Positions 9,236 through 17,800 of a DNA stretch of 64,000 nt are shown here, piece by piece. The position numbers were made by a program, and so were the translations under genes. How positions within the stretch are numbered: position 1 is the first letter of the stretch; every line of letters begins with the position of its first letter. The stretch is from contig DALZZL010000001.1 of NCBI GenBank assembly GCA_031987425.1, forward strand, positions 55,405 to 119,404, written 5' to 3'. A model generated the notes under the pieces. It worked only from the letters and a program-made list of their open reading frames with translations, was not told the DNA's origin and ran no database searches. This DNA is from Stenotrophomonas_A sp002429615. GTDB lineage: Bacteria > Pseudomonadota > Gammaproteobacteria > Xanthomonadales > Xanthomonadaceae.

Positions 9236-12200
9236 ATGGAAGGAATCGTGCGGTGGGGTGCCGACGTTCGTCGGCGCCTGTTCGGCAATCGTGGCAAGGT
9301 CACGCAGGTATGGGCCCGTCTCTGCTTGTGGGGTGTATGCGTTTTCGCGCTTGCGATGACTGGCGCCGCCTCGGCAACCCGATACGTCTATGACGCCAAT
9401 GGACGCCTGGTCGCAGTTACTAACGACGCAGGTGAGTCGGCGCGCTATGTCTACGACGTGATGGGGAATATTCTCCAGGTCGATCGACTGGCAGCTGGGG
9501 AGTTGGCGCTGTTCTCCTTCTCCCCGGAGCGCGGAGTGTCGGGCACCCAGGTACGACTACAGGGGCAGGGCTTCAGTCCAATTCCGGCGTCCAATGCCGT
9601 CCGTTTTGGTGGCGCTGCTGCAACGGTTACGACCGCTTCGAGCACCGATCTGCTTGTAATTGTGCCGCCAGGGGCGACCACTGGGCCCATTTCGATAGCG
9701 GTGGGCTCGCAGTCGGTCTCCAGTACCAAGGCATTCATCGTCGATGAGAGCGACCTGGCGCCTAGCATTGACGGATTCTCGCCGGCCGTTGGGGTGGCGG
9801 GCGACAGCATTACGATCACCGGTCGGTCGCTGTATCCACTCAACCACCAAACTGCCGTGCGTGTGGGGGGGCGTACAAGCGCCATCAGCAGTTCGGGCGA
9901 CACGTCGCTGACGTTCACGGTGCCATCCGGCGCCAATACTGGAAAAGTCTCGGTTAGCACTCCCTACGGCATGGCCGTAAGCACGCAAGATCTGGTGGTT
10001 CTGCCCAGCGGCATCAGTCCAGGGGAGATCACCTCCAGCACACGTGTACTGCCGGACGCGCCTGCGGGTAATTTTTCCACTCAGGCCACCGGTGAACGGG
10101 CGGCGGTGATGGTCGACGCGCAACTGGGCGAGTACCTGGATGTCCAGTTCTCGTCGATCAGTGTGGCCAGCTTGGCTTATTCGGTCTATGACCCATCCAA
10201 TCGCTTGGTTGTCAGCGGCACGGCGACCCCGGCCAACCCAAGTCTGCTATTGCCGCCGGCCGACAGTGCTGGCACGTATCTGCTGTTGATAAAGCCAGTA
10301 CAGGGCCCAGCAAGCTGGAACCTGTCGATTGAGAGGAGTAAGTCCATCACGGAAGATGGCGACTTCTCTTCGCTCGCCACAACCGTCAACGGCCAAAAGA
10401 AGCGCCTCATCTTCTACGCATCGCGAGATCAACGTCTGGGTCTCGGCGTGGTCGAACCCTCGTTCTCTTCAGGAACCTACATGTCGATCGCGGTGCTAAG
10501 CCGCGACGGAACGTCGGTCACGAGTGGATCCTGCTATGCGTCATACGCCGGGTGCCACTTCAACATCCGCGCTCCTCAGGCGAGCACGTACAGTATCGTA
10601 TTCACGCCGCAGAGCGGCCAGACCTTCCAGACGAAAGCGATACTGAGCAACGATCTGTATATCGCATTACAGCGGGAGGTGCCTCTTGACCTGACGCTGG
10701 CCAGGCGCGGACAGAATGGTCGATTGACATTTTCCGCGCAAGCGGGCGATTCGATTGCTCTCTCGATATTTGCACAGACCACTTTCCCTGCCGGTCGTGC
10801 TGTCAACTACAGCATCTATAAGCCTGACGGCACATTGTTGTCAGCGGGTGATGTTTTTACTTACCAGATATTCAACTTCCCCAGCCTTCCGCAGAGCGGC
10901 GACTACTTCGTCTTTGTAGATGCCGACTACGGCGCAACCATGGGCTCCCGGGTCGTGCTGATGGACAGCGCCAACAACAATCAGCCGATTGACGGGAACT
11001 TTGGCCAATTCGCGGCTCCCTTGGGGGGGCAATCGGCTTATTTCAATTTCGATGTCACCGAGGCCGATCAGCGTCTGGGGTTGGGCATCAGTGACTTGGT
11101 CCTAAGTTCTGGCACTTATGTCAATGCCTATGTGTATCGGCCCGACGGAACTACGCTGGTTAGCACGACGTGCACGCAATCCGATGGTGGTTGTGATCTG
11201 AATGTCAGGGCGCCGGTCGTGGGTCGCTATAGCGTCATGGTGAAGCCAGCCAGTGCCAGCCAGACGATGCAGTTCAAGATCACGCTATCCAATGATCTAC
11301 GCACGGATATCGCGCGCGAATCCCCGCTGCAGCTGCAGATCAGTCGACGGGGCCAGAATGCTCGGCTGTTCTTTGACGCCCAGGCAGGAGAGACGCTTGC
11401 TCTGCAAGTTGCTGGAACGTCGACTTTTCCAGCCGGAAAATCAGTCACATATCAAGTCGTGAAGCCGGATGGCACCGTCTTCAAAGAGGCCAGCACAAGT
11501 TCCTTCTCTACTGTGCTGTTGTCCTCGTTGCCTTCCGACGGGAAGTACATGGTTTTCGTTGATCCGTCCGACGGAGAGACGTTGGATGTCAGTCTCACAC
11601 TGACTGATGGGCGCCAATCGGGCATGGTCATTGATGGCGCTTCGGGAGAGTACGTCGCGCAGATTCCCGGGCATCCTGCCTTCCTCACGTTCGATGCCAG
11701 TGAGGTGGATCAACGTCTGGGTCTTGCAGTTCATGACATACAGCTAAGTACGGGCACGTATGTCAACGTTTACCTTTACCGGCCTGATGGGACGTCCTTG
11801 ACTTCTGGCACCTGCTATCAAGCGAGCGGATGTGAGTTCAACATCCGGGCCGCTGCAGTTGGTCGGTACAGCGTCGTAGTTTCACCGCAGGCCTCGTCTA
11901 GCGCGATAAGTCTTAAGGCGACGTTGTCCAACGACATGCGCGGTGTGCTAGCGCGGGAGACGCCAACTAGTCTCGTCATACCGCGTTATGGCCAGAACAT
12001 GCGCGCGTCATTTGTTGCGGCGGCGGGAGAGAATCTGGCGCTTCAGATCACGGGCCAGGCTACGGAGTCCAGTGGCCGGTCCGTGACGTACTCGATCTAC
12101 AAGCCCGATGGCACGCTGTTGACGAGTGCTGCCCCGTCCGCCTATGCGGACTTGCGAATGATCAATCTGCCGGCAAGCGGCGAGTATCTACTGTTCATTG

Positions 12201-14791
12201 ATCCGACATATGGCGTGAAGGCACAGGCGCGCTTGCTGCTCACTGCGGGGAATGGAGACGCGCCTGTCGTTAACGGTGACCAAGGGGGCGTCACTACCAC
12301 GGTTGCAGGTCAGGCCACATTTACAACATTTCCCGTTACCGAGGTTGGACAACAACTGGGAATTGGCATAAGTGATCTGACGGCGAGTTCAGGCTCCTAC
12401 GTATCAATGTACGTCTATCGACCGAATGGCAGCACGGTTGGAAGCGTCAACTGCAATCTTTCGAACCAGGGATGCGACGCCAACTTCAGTGCGCCGGAAG
12501 TGGGGAACTACAGCATCGTCGTGGCGCCTCAGAACGCCACGCAGACCATGAGCTACAAGGTCACTGTCAGTAATGATCTTCGTGTAGTGCTTCCGCGCGA
12601 GACCACTTTTGCGCTGGGTATCCCGCGCCGAGGGCAGAACGCGCGCCTGGCTTTCAGCGCCCAAGCTGGCGAGACCATGGCGTTGAAGCTGTCCGGCCAG
12701 GCGACGGTGCCGGCCGGAAAGAGCGTTTCCTATCAGATATACAAGCCAGACGGAACCTCGCTCACTAGCGGCGGCGGCACCAGCAACGACGTCATCAATA
12801 TGACCACTCTGCCTGCGAGCGGCGAGTATCAGGTATTCGTGGACCCTGCCTATGGGGCGACGGTCAATGCGCAGCTTGTACTCACCAGCGGTACTGACAG
12901 TGGGGCTACTGTTGATGGCGCGGTCGGCGATTTGTCTACGGTGTTGCCGGGGCAGTCTGCCTACGTGACTTTCCAGGCGAGCGCTGGTCAGCAGATCGGA
13001 TTGGGGATCAGTGACCTTGCGGTGTCTTCGGGCAGCTACGTGAGCGTTTACACCTACCGGCCTGGAGGAGTGACCGCGGGAAGTGGCACTTGCTCTGTCA
13101 GCAATGGTGGATGCGCCTTCAACATCAACGCTGTTGAAACGGGCATATATAGCGTGGTGGTTACGCCGCAAAGTGCCAGCCAAACGATGAGCTTCAAGGC
13201 GACGATTTCGCAAGATCTGGTCGCTACGCTGGAACGCGATGCGCCCTTCGATCTAGTGCTTCCTCGCCGTGGGCAGAATCAGCGCCTGAACTTCAATGGC
13301 CAGGCCGGCGAGGCGTTGTCATTGCAGGTGGCTGGACAAACGTCCGTCCCCTCCGGGCGTTCCGTCTACTACCGTGTCTACAAGCCAGATGGTTCGGCAC
13401 TTAACAGCTTCAGTACCACCAATCTCGGGGCCATGGATATGAGGTTGCCTGTCACTGGCACCTATCAGGTACTGGTGGAGGGTGGGAGCGGTGAGAGCGT
13501 GGTCGCGCGCGTCACACTGTCGACAGGTGACACCCAGCAGGTCGGCGGAAGTCCAGGCAGTCTTCAGACCGCATTCGGCGGGCAACCGGTGTACGCCACT
13601 TTCCAGGCGGCCGCCGGCCAGCAACTGGGCATCGGAATCTACGATCTCGTCCTGTCCACCGGGACGAGTCTGGGGGCGGCCGTCTATCGCCCCAACGGCA
13701 CTAGCGCGACAACCGCCACCTGCAGCACTTCCAATCAAGGTTGCAAGCTGAGCCTGACTGCTACCGACGCCGGGATCTACAGCGTGGTGGTTACGCCCCA
13801 GACGGCAAACCAGACCATGTCGTTCAAGCTGGCCATCTCGCCAGATCTGACGGGCACGCTTCAGAAGGACACTCCGGTGGACATCAACATTGCGCGAAGA
13901 GGGCAAAACGCGCGATTCACCTATGCCGGACAGGCGGGGGAGTGGCTGTCTCTCCAAGTGGCCGGCCAGATGACGGTACCAGCGGGTAAAGTGGTCTATT
14001 ACAGAATTTATCGCCCGGAAGGCACGCTGCTTATCAGCGGCAACATAACCGGAATGGGTACGGTCAATCCCACAGCGTTGCCGGCTACGGGCGCGTATAC
14101 CGTCCTGGTTGATTCTGGCTATGGCGAAACAGTCAGCTCGCGCGTCACCATCGCCAGTGGCGCTAGCGCTTTGCAGCTTGACGGTGCCTCGACTTCGGTG
14201 GCGACCTCTTTTGGTGGGCAGCCCGTATTTTTGGCTTTCAATGCAACCGCGGGTCAGCGTCTGGGGGTGGGCCTTACCGAAGTGCAGGCGTCCGCGGGTA
14301 CCTATTTCGGCGCAGCGGTTTACCGTCCGGATGGATCCTCTACATCAGGCAACTGTTATCCACAGAATTATGGTTGTGAGTTCAACACAACGGCCAATGT
14401 GACGGGCACGTATCGGATCGTGGTAACGCCGGCGTTGTCTACCCAGTTGATAGGCTTCAGGGCCACAGTGTCGACTGACCTTGAGAAGACGTTGCAGCGC
14501 GGCGAGCGGACGGTAATCGAGTTGTCCCGCGAGGGGCAGAATGGCTGGATTGCCTTCAATGGGGTCGCCGGAGAGGCGCCGTCGATATTGATCGCAGACC
14601 CTAGTACATGGCCTTCCGGCGGCAGCACAAACTACACGGTGTACCGCCCAGATGGCGGGACAGTGGCGTCCACTACCTCAGTTGTCGCCAAGACTTGGCA
14701 GCTTCCCAGCCTGCCATCGACGGGCGAGTATCGAATCTTCGTGAGTCCGGCAGCTGCTTTGCCGTTGACCGTGGCGTTAACCGTGCAGTAA
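9236..14791 (+). CDS. Giant exported repeat protein with IPT/TIG domains, partner of the Rhs gene
   Basis: A 1851-residue protein with an N-terminal export signal (ending near MTGAASA, about residue 47). Immediately after comes a single pair of Rhs-type YD motifs (RYVYDANGRLVAV and RYVYDVMGNILQV). Two IPT/TIG-like Ig domains follow (SFSPERGVSGTQVRLQGQGF and GFSPAVGVAGDSITITGRSL), then one half-unit and seven tandem two-part units of about 213 residues to the C-terminus. Each unit contains a half with a conserved cysteine pair (SCYASYAGC, TCYQASGC and similar) and a half with RRGQN and a P(D/E)Gx motif before a GEYxVFVDP strand. That pattern recalls pre-peptidase C-terminal (PPC)-like beta domains, but the fold is inferred. 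The start has GGGGTGAG upstream. The Rhs gene begins 57 bp downstream, so co-expression is likely. No catalytic motif seen; a surface or periplasmic scaffold is a guess. Confidence 0.85.
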   Translation: MEGIVRWGADVRRRLFGNRGKVTQVWARLCLWGVCVFALAMTGAASATRYVYDANGRLVAVTNDAGESARYVYDVMGNILQVDRLAAGELALFSFSPERGVSGTQVRLQGQGFSPIPASNAVRFGGAAATVTTASSTDLLVIVPPGATTGPISIAVGSQSVSSTKAFIVDESDLAPSIDGFSPAVGVAGDSITITGRSLYPLNHQTAVRVGGRTSAISSSGDTSLTFTVPSGANTGKVSVSTPYGMAVSTQDLVVLPSGISPGEITSSTRVLPDAPAGNFSTQATGERAAVMVDAQLGEYLDVQFSSISVASLAYSVYDPSNRLVVSGTATPANPSLLLPPADSAGTYLLLIKPVQGPASWNLSIERSKSITEDGDFSSLATTVNGQKKRLIFYASRDQRLGLGVVEPSFSSGTYMSIAVLSRDGTSVTSGSCYASYAGCHFNIRAPQASTYSIVFTPQSGQTFQTKAILSNDLYIALQREVPLDLTLARRGQNGRLTFSAQAGDSIALSIFAQTTFPAGRAVNYSIYKPDGTLLSAGDVFTYQIFNFPSLPQSGDYFVFVDADYGATMGSRVVLMDSANNNQPIDGNFGQFAAPLGGQSAYFNFDVTEADQRLGLGISDLVLSSGTYVNAYVYRPDGTTLVSTTCTQSDGGCDLNVRAPVVGRYSVMVKPASASQTMQFKITLSNDLRTDIARESPLQLQISRRGQNARLFFDAQAGETLALQVAGTSTFPAGKSVTYQVVKPDGTVFKEASTSSFSTVLLSSLPSDGKYMVFVDPSDGETLDVSLTLTDGRQSGMVIDGASGEYVAQIPGHPAFLTFDASEVDQRLGLAVHDIQLSTGTYVNVYLYRPDGTSLTSGTCYQASGCEFNIRAAAVGRYSVVVSPQASSSAISLKATLSNDMRGVLARETPTSLVIPRYGQNMRASFVAAAGENLALQITGQATESSGRSVTYSIYKPDGTLLTSAAPSAYADLRMINLPASGEYLLFIDPTYGVKAQARLLLTAGNGDAPVVNGDQGGVTTTVAGQATFTTFPVTEVGQQLGIGISDLTASSGSYVSMYVYRPNGSTVGSVNCNLSNQGCDANFSAPEVGNYSIVVAPQNATQTMSYKVTVSNDLRVVLPRETTFALGIPRRGQNARLAFSAQAGETMALKLSGQATVPAGKSVSYQIYKPDGTSLTSGGGTSNDVINMTTLPASGEYQVFVDPAYGATVNAQLVLTSGTDSGATVDGAVGDLSTVLPGQSAYVTFQASAGQQIGLGISDLAVSSGSYVSVYTYRPGGVTAGSGTCSVSNGGCAFNINAVETGIYSVVVTPQSASQTMSFKATISQDLVATLERDAPFDLVLPRRGQNQRLNFNGQAGEALSLQVAGQTSVPSGRSVYYRVYKPDGSALNSFSTTNLGAMDMRLPVTGTYQVLVEGGSGESVVARVTLSTGDTQQVGGSPGSLQTAFGGQPVYATFQAAAGQQLGIGIYDLVLSTGTSLGAAVYRPNGTSATTATCSTSNQGCKLSLTATDAGIYSVVVTPQTANQTMSFKLAISPDLTGTLQKDTPVDINIARRGQNARFTYAGQAGEWLSLQVAGQMTVPAGKVVYYRIYRPEGTLLISGNITGMGTVNPTALPATGAYTVLVDSGYGETVSSRVTIASGASALQLDGASTSVATSFGGQPVFLAFNATAGQRLGVGLTEVQASAGTYFGAAVYRPDGSSTSGNCYPQNYGCEFNTTANVTGTYRIVVTPALSTQLIGFRATVSTDLEKTLQRGERTVIELSREGQNGWIAFNGVAGEAPSILIADPSTWPSGGSTNYTVYRPDGGTVASTTSVVAKTWQLPSLPSTGEYRIFVSPAAALPLTVALTVQ
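10404..14788 (+). repeat. Seven tandem ~640-bp coding repeats inside the giant exported protein
   Basis: The GQN motif of each unit falls near 10711, 11350, 11990, 12634, 13272, 13900 and 14534, a spacing of roughly 630-645 bp. Units 2 to 6 resemble each other most in protein sequence; the first and last are more diverged. The DNA has drifted at many third positions, so the array looks old and maintained by protein-level selection rather than recently amplified. Boundaries are approximate. Confidence 0.8.
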
Positions 14792-14848
14792 CGAATTCGT
14801 GTTTGCCGTCGGATGGCGGCATCGAGCGCAAAGGAATGGAGCAAGCGC

Positions 14849-17800
14849 ATGGCTAGCAAGCGGAAGGGCTGGATGTCCGTCACGGCGGGACTGCTGTTGG
14901 GGCTGGTGGCCGCGGCTGCGGCGTCCAATCACGTGTCGATCCCAACGTCAGGGCAATCATCTGAAGGAGGCCAGCTGACCGAGGCCAGGGCCGCCAGGGC
15001 AGTGCCCGGCACCGAGCGATATCTGCGTTTGCAGGGCGACCAGACGATTTACTTGTCTTCCAATGGCACGGAGCTGCGGCTGCAGACCTCCGCCAAGTCG
15101 AACCGCGGTCGAAGCTGGCTGCTGCCCACGGTGCGCCGAAATGCTAGCTTGACGTTGCTTCCTGACGGACGTGTGCTGGTCTGGGGGGGGCGAGATGCCG
15201 CGGGCAACATGCAGGCAGGGGGGCTGTGGTTCGATCCGGAACTGCGTGCCCTGGATCCAGCGGATCGTCTGCCCATGAGCGCAAGAAGCGACCATACGGC
15301 CACGGTGCTCACCGATGGCCGTGTGTTGTTCGCTGGCGGCGTTGGCAACCCACACGCCTACGAATTGTGGAATCCTGATACTGGCCTTTGGAATGCCGTC
15401 GGTGAAGGCATGGCACCGGCAAGCGGGCATCGGGCCGTATTGCAGGCAGATGGTCAGGTGCGGCTCTTGGGCGCCGGACGGGCGAGGGTCGGGGGGCGAG
15501 AGGACCTGCTCTTCAATCCTGAGGGCGACGTGGTCGTTGCGGCGACGGATACACGAGGGAAGACCGTGCCGCTTGGCCTGGCCGGTTCCGTGCCGGAGCA
15601 AGGCGCGAATAACGTTGCGATCAACGCTCGGCTAGCGATTCGCTTTTCCGAACCGGTGCGTCTGAGTGATCTCAATGAAGCCACCTTTACCTTGTTTGGT
15701 CCCGGTGGCGCGGCGCCGGTTCGTGTCGTTGCAGTAGAGGATGGTCGGCTCGCTTTCGTCACCCCCCGTCGGGAGCTCTTTCCCGATGCTGCCTATACCC
15801 TGATGGTCGATGGCGTTACGAGCCAGAGCGGCGAGCGTCTCCCATTGATAACGCTGGATTTCCGAACGGCTGCGATTGCCGCTCCACAGAGCGCCTTGGG
15901 TGCTGACAAATCGACAAGCAGCGGTGGGCAGTCCGTCGATCTCGCGGGAAAGGAAGGCTACTGCGGGACCAAATTGAGAACGCTTGTACTCTGCCAGGAG
16001 CAGGGTGAGATGCGTGATGGCGTGTGGACGCCCGGCAAGGACAATGCGGGCGAGAATTGGCGAGTTCCTGGTCGTCAGCCCGAACTGATGCCGCTCGGAT
16101 TCATGCCTGAGCTTTTCAAGGCCTGGGGAAAGGCCGCATTGACCGGATCCATCCGGCGCGCTGATGGGCAGCCCGTGGCTGGTGTTGCCGTCAATGTGGG
16201 TGACAGCTTTGGCAAGACCAACGCGGAAGGGCAGTTCCTTATCTACGACGTTCCTTCGGGCAGACAGAAGCTATACGTAGACGGCACGGCCGCCAATGGG
16301 CCAGGCGTTGAATACGGGCAATTTGTCATCGGTGTAGACGTGCAGCCAGGAGCGCTGACACAGGTGCCGTTCACTATGTGGCTGCCCCGCATCACTGCGC
16401 GCGACAAGATCAGGATTCCGTCGCCGACAACGGAGGACATGGTTCTGAAGCATCCCGACCTGCCCGGCATGGAACTCCATATTCCGGCGGGCACGGTGAT
16501 CCGGGATCACAAGGGAAAGATCGTGACCGAAGTCGCCATTGTGCCGACACCGGTCAATCGCTCACCGTACCCGTTGCCTACCAATTTCCCGATGTACTTT
16601 ACCTTGCAGCCGGGTGGTGCCGTCCTGCAGGGCCTTACGCCAGAAGCAGGAAGGGGCGCTCGCGTCTATTACCCCAACTACGATCATCATCCCGCAGGTA
16701 CTGCCGCGGACTTCTGGCTGTACGACGCAATGGAGGGCTGGCGCGTATACGGCCAGGGCAGGGTGAATGACGCGGAGACCCAGTTCGTGCCGGAGGATGG
16801 CGTGGCGCTGCGGGAAGTCGTGACATTTGGCGCGGCGGTGAGCCCCAGTGACCCGGCGCCGGAGGAGGGTAAGCCACCGGAGCCCCAGGAGTGTGGGGAG
16901 TGCAATGCAGGCACTGGTAACAGCGCCTCCGCGGGCGATCCCATTGATCTTAAAACCGGCCGATTCACCTATCAGGAAACCGACATCGCCATTAGTGATG
17001 TCGTCCCCATCACCGTTGGCCGAAACTACCGTCCCAGTGACCGCGTCAAGCGTGAGTTCGGATACGGCACAGCCGCGGATTTTGCGTACCGTCTCTCCAT
17101 GAACGGCACAAGCTACAGCGAGCTTCAGTTGGTACTGCCGAATGGATCGCCGCTAGTGTTCAAGCAGATATCCGGCACTGGAGCTTACGGTGTATGGCGA
17201 TATGACGGAAAGCAAGCGATCTCGGGGGCAACCCTGTACTCGGACAATGTTGACGGCTACAAGTACTATTTAAGGCTGCGCGATGGCTCGCAGATGGTGT
17301 TCGAACCCCATAGCCCGAATCGGCTGCTATGGAGCCAGGATCGTTTCGGAAACCGGGTCGATTATGTCTACGATGCTGGGCGCGTAAGCCGCATCATCTC
17401 GCCCAACAGCCGATACATCGACCTCGACTACGACACCCAGAACCGAATCATCTCGGCCAAGGACATGCTTGGGTCGACTTGGCGCTACGAGTACAACGCC
17501 CAGGGCCTTCTCGCAAAGGTCATCTATCCGGATGAAACCTTTCGTCGGTACGAGTATCAGAGCTGGGGAAGTAGTTCGACGCTTCGGCATCGCCTGTCAG
17601 CCATCTTCGATCAGCGAGGAAATCGCGTTCTGCTCAATGAGTACGAGCAGACTGGTACGGGCGCCGCGACCACGACCACAGGGCGCGTCATACGCCAGAC
17701 GCTAGCGGATGGAGCGGTTTACCAAATTCAGTACGACCACATAGATGGAAGCACGACAGGCACCCTGGTAACGCACCCGGATGGCAGTCAGCGACGTGTG

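Noticed and set aside
10404..14788. Tandem 640-bp repeats as a possible mobile or phage array
   Set aside because: They stay in one reading frame with conserved protein motifs and no junction sequences.
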